NCBI GenBank assembly: GCA_021604005.1
Contig: BQIV01000017.1
Location: forward strand, 33,373 to 97,372
DNA: 64,000 nt
Source of the DNA: Nitrospirales bacterium
GTDB taxonomy: Bacteria; Nitrospirota; Nitrospiria; Nitrospirales; UBA8639
Direction of reading: 5' to 3'
In this document: one piece after another, positions 37,281 through 46,137 of the stretch
Layout: each line of letters opens with the position of its first letter
Position numbering within the stretch: the stretch's first letter is position 1
Translations under genes and position numbers: made by a program
The notes under the pieces: model-generated
Databases searched by the model: none
What the model was told of the DNA's origin: nothing
Seen by the model: only the letters and a program-made list of their open reading frames with translations

Positions 37281-37412
37281 TTTAGGAATCGCAACCTCCT
37301 ACCCTTCATTCTGGCGATACCCATTTGACAAGGAGAAAGGAGAGAGTACGTGAGACGAGATACGAAAAGTGAATCGAAAAGTTTCAAATTTTATCATGAA
37401 GGAGGTGTCGAG

Positions 37413-38279
37413 ATGCCGTACCGTTCATTTAAATTGTTTCGCATTATGCTGGTTTTCTGTGCAGCACACATGATTCTAGTCAGCAATGCCATGGCGATCT
37501 CCACGGAGTTCTATGTCGCAAAAGATAATCGTCCGTTGCTTACATTTGGGGATTATGAGGGACTTGCGAATCCCAATCAAGGACGGTTGACGTTTCTCTT
37601 GGCCCACCCTAACGAAGATCCAGCACGCAGTCACTATCATTCAATTGGAGCATATTCTTATACCGGCCCGGTGACAGCGCCAGTCGTGCAATCGACGAAT
37701 AGTAATAATCGTATTCCCGAAACCTTTTCTGGTCAGTCTCCTCTTCCCCTCCGGCCAGGAACAGGGGTCTACGCCAATCAGCTTGTGAGTCAACATATCC
37801 CAGGGCTGGAATACAGCAACCAGGCAATCGCGTCTGTCCAATCGCTGAGTGGCTTTGCGGACGGCTCAGTAGAATCATTTCTGTTCAATAGCTCTGATGG
37901 AGGATATACATCAACTCTTGATAATGCCCTCATCGCACTAGAGTTAGTTGATGCGACGCCCGGGTTAAGTGTCTATGATGAGACTGGTCAAAATATTTTC
38001 TCTAATCCCAGTGAACCGTATATCCTTGGAGACGGAAATTCTTTTCATTTTACTCCGACATTTGGGGTAAGTGCGGCGGCAGATCCCTCTTCTTACTCTG
38101 CTTCATTTCGATTATTGGATCTGGGTAGTGGGCCGGACTACACGCCGCTACTGGAATCCGGCACCTACAACATTGATTTTCGGGCAGAGCCAGTTCCTGA
38201 ACCTTCAACAATGCTGTTATTGGGGAGTGGTCTCGTTGGGTTAGCGAGCTGGCGTAGGTGGAAGACCAAAACAGCCTGA
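37413..38279 (+). CDS. PEP-CTERM sorting domain protein
   Basis: 288 residues. Signal peptide at the N-terminus (about residues 9-30, ending in AMA), a secreted beta-rich middle, and at the C-terminus VPEPSTMLLLGSGLVGLASWRRWK, the standard PEP-CTERM tag: VPEP, a hydrophobic helix, then basic residues. Such proteins are cut by exosortase and exported with exopolysaccharide. AAGGAGG stands seven bases before the ATG at 37413, which is therefore the start rather than the GTG at 37350. A strong terminator follows. Confidence 0.92.
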   Translation: MPYRSFKLFRIMLVFCAAHMILVSNAMAISTEFYVAKDNRPLLTFGDYEGLANPNQGRLTFLLAHPNEDPARSHYHSIGAYSYTGPVTAPVVQSTNSNNRIPETFSGQSPLPLRPGTGVYANQLVSQHIPGLEYSNQAIASVQSLSGFADGSVESFLFNSSDGGYTSTLDNALIALELVDATPGLSVYDETGQNIFSNPSEPYILGDGNSFHFTPTFGVSAAADPSSYSASFRLLDLGSGPDYTPLLESGTYNIDFRAEPVPEPSTMLLLGSGLVGLASWRRWKTKTA

Positions 38280-38307
38280 TGTGTTTCTAAGAGACGCTGT
38301 AGCCGAG

Positions 38308-38340
38308 AGCCGCTTATCATGTTGATAAGCGGCTTTCATC
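38308..38340 (+). terminator. Rho-independent terminator after PEP-CTERM gene
   Basis: AGCCGCTTATCA at 38308-38319 pairs perfectly with TGATAAGCGGCT at 38323-38334, with a three-base loop and following Ts. A twelve-base perfect stem 30 bases after the stop codon is a convincing terminator. Confidence 0.9.
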
Positions 38341-38578
38341 TGTCAAACGCTCACCTGTCAGGAATGGTTCCATTTCTCAGAGGTAGTTTTCGTTGACGCC
38401 TCGTGCACATGAGGCATAGAGATGTGCAAAGTAAATCGTGGCCTCCGAATCTTGGCCATTACCGCATGGGCACTCAATTCCTGTCCATGATCATCAGGTA
38501 TAGATTAAATAACAAAAGGCAATTTGAAGATATTACCACAAGGAAGAGCGTGCATCGGCCATTTTATGGAATCGAGCG

Positions 38579-39910
38579 TTAGAGCGCTTCCCGAAATCGT
38601 ACGGTTTGGCCGCTTGGAGCACCAGTAAGTTCATCATCACGCATTATGGTATTTCCTCGTAGGATGGTGATGATAGGCCATCCTGTGACATTCATTCCAT
38701 CATACGGCGTCCATTTTGATTGGGAGTGTTGTTGGGTGTTCGTAATGGTACGCTTGGCCTTCATATCCACAATCGTAAAATCAGCATCATACCCGCGTGC
38801 AATGCGACCTTTGTTGGCAATTTGGTGAATACGCTGTGGTCCGTAACAGACTAGATCAACGAAACGTTCCAATGTGACACGCCCCTCATTCACGTGATTG
38901 AGCATGACTGGGACAAGCGTCTGCACGCCAGGTGTACCACTTGGTGATTGAGGATACGGAAGGGATTTTTCTTCAAGAGTGTGTGGAGCATGATCCGATC
39001 CAACAATATCGACGACCCCTTCATTTAGGGCTTTCCACAAAGCGTCTTGGTGCTCTTTTTCACGAATAGGAGGATTTTGTTGTGCCTTACTGCCAAGTCG
39101 TTCATAGCAATCTGGAGCATGCAGTGTCAGGTGATTAGGCAAGACTTCAACGCTCGCAATATCTTTATGCAGTGAGAGAATACCCATTTCTTCTTTTGTT
39201 GTAATATGCAGTACATGGACTCGTCGTTTCGCAGCGCGAGCAAGCGTTAACAGCCTATTGGTTGCCGATATACAAGACTCAGAAGAGCGCCATTTTGAAT
39301 GAAGTCTGACATCTGTTTGATTGCCTAGAATATCAATCTTATTTTGATTCATGATCATTTCATCTTCAGCATGGACAGCAACAACTCGTTTCCCATGTTG
39401 AAGAATGGCTAAAATTTCCTCATCCGAGGAAGACAATAATTGACCTGTACTCGCTCCCATAAATATTTTAATACCACATACGCCTGGCAAATTTTCCCAA
39501 TTGGCAAGTTGTTCGGCATTGGAAGCGCTGCCCCCTAAATAAAATGCGTAATCGACAAACGCAGACTCTTGTGCGCGGGACATTTTATCGGCCAGGGTAT
39601 CGGGTGTGAGTGTTAACGGATTGGTGTTTGGCATGTCAAAGATAGCTGTCACCCCTCCTGCAGCGGCAGCTTTCGTTCCCGTTGAGAGTGTTTCTTTGTG
39701 GTCCGCGCCTGGGTCACGAAAGTGGACTTGTGTGTCGATAACGCCTGGGAGAATATGAAGGCCGGTGCAATCAATGATTTCCGAAGATTGACCATGATCG
39801 AAATATCCAATGGAAGCAATTTTACCATTGTGTACAGCAATATCTGCCGGCCCTGTATAGCCGGGTAAGACGGCTATACCTTTTTTCAGAATAAGATCAA
39901 AATGACTCAC
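38579..39910 (-). CDS. pyrC: Dihydroorotase-family amidohydrolase
   Basis: 443 residues from a GTG at 39910, which has AAGGA seven bases upstream; the longer frame to an ATG at 40012 has no site. Metal and substrate motifs of class I dihydroorotases are present: LPGVIDTQVHFRDPG (His-x-His type site), GGVTAIFDMPNTNP, KIFMGAS with the bridging Lys, VHAEDE, VLHITTKEE and GSDHAPH with the catalytic Asp. The enzyme closes carbamoyl-aspartate in pyrimidine synthesis; hydantoinase or allantoinase activity is the alternative but less likely. No neighbouring pyr genes. Confidence 0.87.
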   Translation of the reverse strand: MSHFDLILKKGIAVLPGYTGPADIAVHNGKIASIGYFDHGQSSEIIDCTGLHILPGVIDTQVHFRDPGADHKETLSTGTKAAAAGGVTAIFDMPNTNPLTLTPDTLADKMSRAQESAFVDYAFYLGGSASNAEQLANWENLPGVCGIKIFMGASTGQLLSSSDEEILAILQHGKRVVAVHAEDEMIMNQNKIDILGNQTDVRLHSKWRSSESCISATNRLLTLARAAKRRVHVLHITTKEEMGILSLHKDIASVEVLPNHLTLHAPDCYERLGSKAQQNPPIREKEHQDALWKALNEGVVDIVGSDHAPHTLEEKSLPYPQSPSGTPGVQTLVPVMLNHVNEGRVTLERFVDLVCYGPQRIHQIANKGRIARGYDADFTIVDMKAKRTITNTQQHSQSKWTPYDGMNVTGWPIITILRGNTIMRDDELTGAPSGQTVRFREAL

Positions 39911-40081
39911 CAGACGATCCTTAACTTTAGATATTTGAGGCGAGTATAGATTTTCTAGTATGCCACTGCAACAGCCAAATACAGGTAGGCCAGCAACTGG
40001 AAAAATTTTCAAGAATTGAAGAGTCTCTATGATGGATTTGCAAGTAAAGTAGGTGAAAAGCTAGGCAGTATGACGAGTCTA

Positions 40082-40300
40082 TCAAAAGACTTTTTGCTTT
40101 TGCTCTTTGATTTTTACTTTATGTTCAAACCCAACAATGTCATCGGGTGGGATCTCAATCTCAAGCGCATGTCTTTCAATCACCAAGGTGAACTGTCCTT
40201 CACCGTAAACATGAGCCTTATGAGACCCTTTTGGGATAGTGCTGAGATGCAGAGAAGCAAGAGTAAAAAAATACTAGTAGAAACTTTTAAATAGGTGAGC
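40082..40300 (-). pseudogene. Broken DUF2796 (ZrgA-like) protein gene
   Basis: The minus strand reads STSIFLLLLLCISALS, a signal peptide, in one frame and then, one base out of phase, PKGSHKAHVYGEGQFTLVI, ERHALEIEIPPDDIVGFEH, then KVKIKEQKQKVF and a TGA at 40084. The HKAHVHGxGxL...IEIxxPxxxIVGFEH pattern is the start of DUF2796 proteins, linked to zinc homeostasis. Only the first quarter is left, with a frameshift after the signal. Confidence 0.65.
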
Positions 40301-40421
40301 CTGCCAGGCCCGTGGAAGGAATGAGCCAATAGAGACCCAAGCATCTTTCTGTAAAATTTACACACTAGGGAGGGGCTCACGAAGCGGTGCATTCTCAGAT
40401 ACCAGAACTTTGAGTATGGCT

Positions 40422-40670
40422 TCATCTGTCGGGAAGGCCCCTCGCTTTTTCAATACTTTGCCCTTTTGGAAAACTCCCTACCGGAGCCGTATCTTCGTGC
40501 CCGTCCTCCAATTCCAATGCATGAACGCGATCAACAGCCTACGCATTTCCCCATGGGAAATTCCGTGCGTCTGCCCATCTTGCGGCCTTTTCCCATTCAG
40601 CTTTGGTCGGTAAGCGTTTTCCCGCCCATGAATAGTCATTTGACGCTTGATGCCACATGACATGCATCAC
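40422..40670 (-). pseudogene. Broken formylglycine-generating-enzyme-like gene
   Basis: The minus strand reads [18 protein letters not shown], then [21 protein letters not shown], an in-frame TAG at 40541-40539, and HEDTAPVGSFPKG before a [21 protein letters not shown]...PWGN...APVGSFP is the core of the SUMF1/FGE-sulfatase family. Both ends are missing, so this is a relic. Confidence 0.75.
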
Positions 40671-40867
40671 TGAATGACGTATCTCATCAGATCATCCGAG
40701 AGATACGCGTGTGCTGCGTGCTCCAGCGTGGATTGAACGGGAATCCATGTCTCGGCTCGTTGAACACTGAGAATATCGGCGTTTACCCAAGGATCAAGGA
40801 CGTTGGGCAGACATATCACCAGACTCCTGGCGCGGGAGAGCATGACCTGCACACTGCCGATGCTCAT
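40667..40867 (-). CDS. Small hypothetical or relic downstream of the TonB receptor
   Basis: 66 codons, starting [21 protein letters not shown] and including [22 protein letters not shown]. It follows the receptor gene on the same strand at 47 bases and runs into the FGE-like relic. The composition is protein-like but no family is recognised, and there is no clear ribosome site. Part of a decayed gene is the most likely explanation. Confidence 0.35.
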   Translation of the reverse strand: MSIGSVQVMLSRARSLVICLPNVLDPWVNADILSVQRAETWIPVQSTLEHAAHAYLSDDLMRYVIQ

Positions 40868-40914
40868 ACTCCGATTCGACGTCTCGCTTGCTCGCGCTCA
40901 CGCCCTGCCAGGTC

Positions 40915-43140
40915 CTAATAGGTGATCGAGTAGCCAATCGTCGCCGTGGTGCCGCGTGACGGGGTATAGCTGCGATTCGTGAAGGATTCCGACTGCGTTT
41001 GCGGTGTAAAGTACAGCTCGTTCAGCACATTCTCCACCGCAAACCGCAACGTCCCCGGACCAGCCTGGATACTGCTGATCAGATCGACGACCACAAAACT
41101 GTCGATCGGAAACCGTTCCACCCCGTCCTTGAATGCCGCCCGTCGAGACCCTGAGTACAACACTTGGACGCGGTTTCGCCAATTCAGATCAGAGCTCGTC
41201 AGATGCTCCACGTATCCCGTGACTTTCACGGGCGGAATCACGCTGGTCGCCATGGGAGTAAAACTTCCGTCGCCATCCCGATCGTTCTGGCCTTGCAGAT
41301 AGCTCACCGTCGTCCCCACTTGCCAGTCAACGAGCGGCACCACGTCCGCGGTAAATTCTAGCCCCCACCTTCGCTCCGGCGCGCGGACAAGGGTATTGGC
41401 CACCGAGTCGAAGGAGGCGCCCAACTCAGACGTGTTGTAGAAGATGGCGAGGCTCCCTTGCACGCGATCCCACTCTCCCCTGGTGCCCAGCTCATAATTC
41501 TTCGTTTTAATCGGTTCGAATGTTTGATCTACAGTCGTCACCCTCAGGGACGTCCATTGGGGGAGAATAAAGCCTTCCGAATAGTTAAAAAATACACTGA
41601 CCGGTTCCGCCACTTGGACCGTAACCCCCGCGTTGAAGAGCGTCGCGTCAAAATCGGTATCGGTGGCACTCCCGAACTGCGATTCGGGAATGGTGGGGAA
41701 AAACCGGTCCGAGACGTTCACCCAAATCCGCTCATGGCGGACGCCGCCGCGGAAGGTGACCCACTCCCACGGACTCACCTCGGCTTGCAGGAAGAATCCG
41801 AGATCCTGTTGGTCTCCGGACGCGCCCCGCGCTTCGCGCGTCTTCTGAAAGACGCGCCCGCCGCTGGCATTGTAGGCAGCCGTGTCGAACACGTCGGAGT
41901 TCGTAGACGTCTGTTCGTCACTGTAGTCAACCCCGTAGAGCACCCGCGAACTCCAGGCGAGAGGGATCGGCGTCACTATCTGGAGACGCCCCCCATAGAC
42001 ATCAGATTCTCTCCGGCCGGCCTGGATGGGCCATTCGGTCGTCATAGAACTGAAGCTCGTCAGATTGAAGGGATGAAACACCGCGCGCAGGCGGCGGTAG
42101 TACCCTTGCATCGTCAGTTGGCTGCCCCACAGATTCTGATGCGTATAGTCCAGACTGGTGACGAGGTTGGTTTGCTGCGGTTCATCTGCCAGCGACAGGC
42201 CTTTGAGGAGCCGGGCTTTGGTCCGGCACCCGGCAGCCGGCGAACACGTATCATCAACATTCTGATCGAACGTAAAATCCGTGCCGGTTTTGACGTCATG
42301 ATAGTTGGTCGCGAGCTGAATCCGCTGCTCGCCGAACTCGTAGCCGAGCTTGCCGTGAACGTTGAAGATGTTGCTGTCGGCCAGCGCTCCGACAGAATTC
42401 TGGTAGCCGGGCATGGTGCGGTCGCCATCGGCATCGAACTGCCCGCCGATGCGGGAGACCGTCCCCGTCACCGTGAAATCGAACGGGCCCTTCGCCCCCG
42501 TCACCCCTTGCGTCACCGACCCGCCGAAACTGCCCCCCGGATGCACCAGGGACATATTGCCGGTCACATCCGTCGTCAGTGTCACCGGCCCTTCGACCGC
42601 CTTTTTCGTGATGATGTTGATCAGCCCGCCGCTGGCGCCCTTGCCGTAGATGGCCGTCGCCCCTCTGATCACTTCGATGCGCTCGATGGCGGCCGGGTCG
42701 ATGGTATTGAGGTCCCGGCCGATGTTGATGCTGGAATATTGGGGCACCCCGTCGATCAAGACCAGCGCGTCCCGCCCACGAATCCCCTGCCCAAATTCTC
42801 CCGCGCTCTGGTTGTTCAACGCCAGGCCCGGCACGAGCTTGGGCAACACCTCGCCAAGGTTGCGGGTTTGATTGACCGTGGTTTGCGCCGCGAGCTCTTC
42901 CTGGGTCACGATCGTGACGGATTGCGACACGGTTTTGAGTGAATCGCTCATGCGCGTCGCGGACACGGTCACTTCGGGCAACGTCTGGATCGGCGTGCGC
43001 TCGCTGGGAGCCGCCGTCTCCGCGTCTTCCTCGCTTTGCGCCCAGGCGACCGCTGCTCCTCCGACCACGGCCAACACGACACCCCACACCGCGCCCCACA
43101 CAAGCCGTGTGCGGGCTTCACTCCAACCTGACACGATCAT
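40915..43140 (-). CDS. TonB-dependent siderophore receptor
   Basis: 741 residues. Signal peptide (about 1-35), then a plug domain with LPEVTVSATRMSDSLKTV, the TonB-box-like region, GIRGRDALVLIDGVPQY and ERIEVIRGATAIYGKGASGGLINIITKK; then a 22-strand barrel ending in an aromatic residue (GYSITY). This is the FhuA/FiuA type of ferric-siderophore receptor at the outer membrane. The DNA is visibly GC-richer than its surroundings, with many gcc/gtc/cgc codons and long antisense shadow frames, which indicates transfer. The gene is intact while its neighbours are broken. No TonB-ExbBD or periplasmic binding genes are nearby. Confidence 0.95.
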   Translation of the reverse strand: MIVSGWSEARTRLVWGAVWGVVLAVVGGAAVAWAQSEEDAETAAPSERTPIQTLPEVTVSATRMSDSLKTVSQSVTIVTQEELAAQTTVNQTRNLGEVLPKLVPGLALNNQSAGEFGQGIRGRDALVLIDGVPQYSSINIGRDLNTIDPAAIERIEVIRGATAIYGKGASGGLINIITKKAVEGPVTLTTDVTGNMSLVHPGGSFGGSVTQGVTGAKGPFDFTVTGTVSRIGGQFDADGDRTMPGYQNSVGALADSNIFNVHGKLGYEFGEQRIQLATNYHDVKTGTDFTFDQNVDDTCSPAAGCRTKARLLKGLSLADEPQQTNLVTSLDYTHQNLWGSQLTMQGYYRRLRAVFHPFNLTSFSSMTTEWPIQAGRRESDVYGGRLQIVTPIPLAWSSRVLYGVDYSDEQTSTNSDVFDTAAYNASGGRVFQKTREARGASGDQQDLGFFLQAEVSPWEWVTFRGGVRHERIWVNVSDRFFPTIPESQFGSATDTDFDATLFNAGVTVQVAEPVSVFFNYSEGFILPQWTSLRVTTVDQTFEPIKTKNYELGTRGEWDRVQGSLAIFYNTSELGASFDSVANTLVRAPERRWGLEFTADVVPLVDWQVGTTVSYLQGQNDRDGDGSFTPMATSVIPPVKVTGYVEHLTSSDLNWRNRVQVLYSGSRRAAFKDGVERFPIDSFVVVDLISSIQAGPGTLRFAVENVLNELYFTPQTQSESFTNRSYTPSRGTTATIGYSITY

Positions 43141-43211
43141 ACAATTCCTCCGTTCTACCTAGTAAGTGTATGAGACCAAAATAAAAAACCGACCGTCACG
43201 CGGGGCTCCAG

Positions 43212-43230
43212 GACCGGATTCAATCCGGTC
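43212..43230. promoter_or_regulatory. Perfect palindrome upstream of receptor gene
   Basis: GACCGGATT, one central base, AATCCGGTC. It lies about 70 bases before the receptor start codon at 43140 and has no T run, so an operator is likelier than a terminator. No match to a Fur box is seen. The wider spacer 43141..43635 contains no gene that I can support. Confidence 0.4.
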
Positions 43231-43635
43231 TCAGGCACATGTGCCGTCGGCTGAACTTCCGGGGGTGGGCGACCGCGCGCCCATCCCGATCGGTTTAGCT
43301 AACTGAGCAACTGAGAGCTGTATTCAGGAGCCGTGTGTCCTATTTCGTACGCACGAGCACATCGCGCTTCCCGCTATACACAATTTGCGTCAAGGGCATT
43401 TGATCTTGTGAGTCTTGGGTTTAAATACTCGCGACTCCTGACGCGATGATCTGGCTATTGAGATCGCAATAGGGAGGCCTCGTATACCTGCTTTGTTCCC
43501 TCTTCACCACGACTTTATACTCAACTGTCTCATTTGACCAATGATTGGTTCGTCCTTCACAACAACTGACCTTTCCTCTTCAAACTCATCCAAGCTCCGA
43601 GGTAGGATTTCGAAGCTCTGGTGAAAGGAGGAGAC

Positions 43636-44100
43636 ATGAGACGCCAACGATTGACTCCAGAAGATAGTATTGGCTACTTACGTACCGTCGAGAGTGAGTC
43701 TGGCAAGAGAGTGTCCGTTCAAGATGCCTGTCGGAAGCTGGGCATCTACGAACAAACGGACTATCGCTGGAAACGAGTATATGGCGACTGACGAGTGGAC
43801 CAAGCCAAACGGCTGAAGAACTTGGTGCAGGAGAATGTTCGGCTCAAGAAAGTCGTCGCCGACTTGTCCCTGGATAAAGCCATCTTGCAGGAGGTGGCGG
43901 AAAGAAACGTCTAAGTCCAGCTCGAGGCCGGGATGTAGTGGTGCAGGCGCGAAAAACCTTGGCCATATCGGAACGCCGAGCTTGTCCCGTGCTCAAACAT
44001 GGTCGAGCCACGCAACGGTATATGCCGCAGCTCTGAGTTTCTGGAACAAGAAAGAACGGAAATGCATGTCAGATCGCTGATGACTCGTCAGAGGTGGTTG
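43636..44100 (+). mobile_element. IS3-family transposase relic (orfA plus start of orfB)
   Basis: Frame 43636..43914 reads RQRLTPEDSIGYLRTVE, GIYEQTDYRWKRVYGD, an in-frame TGA at 43789, then RVDQAKRLKNLVQENVRLKK and VVADLSLDKAILQEVAERNV: an IS3 OrfA with a helix-turn-helix and leucine zipper, interrupted by one stop. Behind it, SERRACPVLKHGRATQRYMP is the beginning of OrfB. The rest of OrfB is gone. GAAAGGAGGAG precedes the ATG. The relic lies between the receptor and the broken thioesterase. Confidence 0.85.
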
Positions 44101-44250
44101 CTCGTCCATCGTTGCGCATCGGTCGGACCGGGCTTGCGAATACGGCAGGCCACTCTACCGGTCGTCATGATGGTCCGCGGTTCAATCGTCGCCATGGCTC
44201 GTCACTCCGTACGGACCATGTCGATGTCCGGTCTCCACGCTATGCCCTTT

Positions 44251-44940
44251 TCATGAGTCCTTGTCACGGACGATTTTTTTAGGGTCCGGTGTAAGCTTTT
44301 CTGCCACAATGGTTAAGAGATGGCCCCGTGCGGTATGCAAAAAGAAATGGTCCCCGTCAAGGATGTACGTATCACATCCAGTACTGGTTTGAGGTGCCCA
44401 GTTGGTCAACTGCGAAAGCGAAACATCAGGACCCCATCTTCCCCCGAACAGTGTGATAGGACAATTCAATGGTGGTATCTCTCGATAGCTATACGTTTCA
44501 CTCTTCTCAAAATCGGCTCGCAAAGCCGGCAGCAACAGTATCATGAGTTCCCTGTTCCGCAGTACATCTTCTGGCGTGCCGTTCATCTTTCGCAGGGCGT
44601 CCATGAGTTCAGGGTCCGGTAATCTGTGGAGCCATGCGGCATGGCTGATCACATCCGGGGCCACGCAGCTCGAGAAAAACAGATGGCACGGCTTGACAAC
44701 ATGGCACTCGTGCAACGACGTCGCTAATTCGAATCCGATCAACGCGCCTACGCTATGGCCGAAAACCCCCGTCGGTATATCCGACAGAGCTGACGATAGA
44801 GTTGCCGGCAAGGCTCCGACCAGCATGGATAACCTGGTATGGGGCGGAGCCGATACGCGAGTTTCCCGACCAGGGTATTGGATGGGCCAGACCTCGATGT
44901 CTTCCGACAGCTCATCCGAGCAAGCCCCAAACAGGGCCTG
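44251..44940 (-). pseudogene. 5'-truncated type II thioesterase
   Basis: From a TGA at 44943 the frame reads SEDIEVWPIQYPGRETR, VFGHSVGALIGFELA (catalytic Ser in GHSVGA), LFGGRWGPDVSL (Asp region) and LDGDHFFLH (His). These are type II thioesterases that proofread NRPS or PKS lines, often in siderophore clusters. The first 25 or so residues with the usual FCLPYAGG-like opening are missing and no ATG or ribosome site fits before 44826. It is therefore likely a relic, although translation from 44826 is not excluded. Confidence 0.7.
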
Positions 44941-45365
44941 TCAAGTTTTCTATCAAAGCTAGCGCGGAGGACCACGGGTGTGAACCGTAGGTATCTACTA
45001 CGAATGAGTAACTTTTTACTTGAAGTGCCTCCAGCGATTTTTTTTCACACTTCCACCACAAGATCTGAGTGGCCTCACCTTTTATAAAGGAAGAGAAACT
45101 ATTAAGTCCTGAATTTCCCTCGAATCTGGGAACTTCTAGACCATTCATTAGATAAGTGTTTGAACCGTTGGGTTCGGTTCTCCATAATCCACCACCCAAG
45201 GGGAAATCGGTCATCCTGGTCATGTGCTGGAGATGCATTCAGACAATTTGTACAAACCCTTCTGTGCATTCGAATAGTCGATCACAGGAAATTCTCTTAA
45301 TCGGTCTGCCAATGGGGAGCATGAGAGTCGGAGGCAGAGTCTTTTTTTTGGAAAGGAGAAGGATT

Positions 45366-45704
45366 GTGAGGTTTCTTCAGAATGCGGGATATGATGATGA
45401 GTATGTGAAAAGAAAGAAGGATGGGAAGGATTCCTCGTCGACAAAGTATGACACGTGGCGCTTCGAACGCGATGGGGAGAGTGATTGGATGAGTTTTGTC
45501 ATCTATTACCAGCAGGCCTGGGAATTTGCACAAAACCATCGAACCGTCGGAGAGCGTCTGCGATGGGCGGCTCGAGCGGAAACCTTAGCGGATGTCATTC
45601 TCCATCACATGCTGTGCGCCAATGACCCCAAGGCCGTCGACCACTGGCACGCGCGCCAGTCGGAGGCTTCACATTTGATTCGGGCTTTGCTGGTTTCTAT
45701 GTAG
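45366..45704 (+). CDS. Conserved-type hypothetical protein
   Basis: 112 residues from a GTG at 45366 with AAGGAG upstream. The sequence (VRFLQNAGYDDEYVKRKKDGKDSS, then YDTWRFERDGESDWMSFV and LADVILHHMLCANDPKAVDHWHARQSEASHLIRA) is soluble and helical. No family is recognised. The frame is open to 45156, but the upstream residues lack protein character. A hairpin terminator follows, so it is a separate transcript. Confidence 0.65.
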   Translation: MRFLQNAGYDDEYVKRKKDGKDSSSTKYDTWRFERDGESDWMSFVIYYQQAWEFAQNHRTVGERLRWAARAETLADVILHHMLCANDPKAVDHWHARQSEASHLIRALLVSM

Positions 45705-45741
45705 CTAGAAATCGATTGATTGGAAAGGAGGAGGAAAACAG

Positions 45742-45780
45742 CCCGTGCGCCGTGAATGACGCACGGGTGTCAGGCTTTTT
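45742..45780 (+). terminator. Rho-independent terminator
   Basis: CCCGTGCG at 45742-45749 pairs with CGCACGGG at 45760-45767, followed by five Ts at 45776-45780. It ends the gene at 45704 and, as a stem, lies just before the stop of the convergent His-rich gene. Confidence 0.75.
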
Positions 45781-45789
45781 AATCAGATG

Positions 45790-46137
45790 TTAGCCGACTT
45801 GAACCAACCCATGATCATCACAGTGGGTACCATGAGGATGATGCAGGTGACCATCAACCACGTAATCAACATGATCGCCATGTGGTATCGCTTCATGTCC
45901 ACATGAGGAACCGTGAACATGCGCGGTATCGTGAGAACCGCATGAATGATTAGGTGTGCAATCAGCAGGATTTGTCTCTCCGACTGTAATGACATGTTCA
46001 TCCACATGCCCGTCGTGTGGAAAATGTAGATGTCCATCGTGCAGATAATCTTGGTGGTCCTCATGTTGAATGGCCGTGTGACCGCAAGTTGGCCCGTGGG
46101 TGTGCGGATGATCATCATGAATGCGGTGCTCGTTCAT
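45790..46137 (-). CDS. Histidine-rich metal-binding protein
   Basis: 115 residues with about 28 His. It consists of two related halves: HTHGPTCGHTAIQHEDHQDYLHDGHLH and HVHGSSCGHEAIPHGDHVDYVVDGHLHHP, each with a CGH motif and DGHLH. Such sequences bind zinc, nickel or similar ions and serve as store or chaperone. It is divergent from the FmdB-like gene and the COG0523 GTPase, which are also linked to metals. AGGA precedes the ATG at 46137. It is soluble, without a signal peptide, so cytoplasmic. Confidence 0.85.
   Translation of the reverse strand: MNEHRIHDDHPHTHGPTCGHTAIQHEDHQDYLHDGHLHFPHDGHVDEHVITVGETNPADCTPNHSCGSHDTAHVHGSSCGHEAIPHGDHVDYVVDGHLHHPHGTHCDDHGLVQVG

Noticed and set aside
37030..37412. 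A cyclic-di-GMP (GEMM) riboswitch before the PEP-CTERM gene
   Set aside because: Some spacing and short motifs agree, but the conserved core (GCAAA tetraloop-receptor parts) cannot be placed. Kept only as a structured leader.
40016..40425. Frames 40016..40294 (+) and 40180..40425 (-)
   Set aside because: The plus frame is antisense to the DUF2796 relic; the minus frame contains only its signal peptide and then leaves the coding phase. Neither is an intact gene.
41458..42942. A 494-codon open frame on the plus strand
   Set aside because: It lies wholly antisense to the TonB-dependent receptor; it is Arg/His/Pro rich with no domain, as expected of a shadow frame in GC-rich DNA.
42296..43099. 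A 267-codon minus-strand frame overlapping the receptor gene
   Set aside because: Same strand, other frame; low-complexity Arg/Gly composition and no homology-like pattern. Artefact of GC-rich third positions.
44912..45238. A 108-codon minus-strand frame upstream of the thioesterase relic
   Set aside because: It starts well and is open, but overlaps the thioesterase coding phase and shows no family, no ribosome site and no conserved-looking block.
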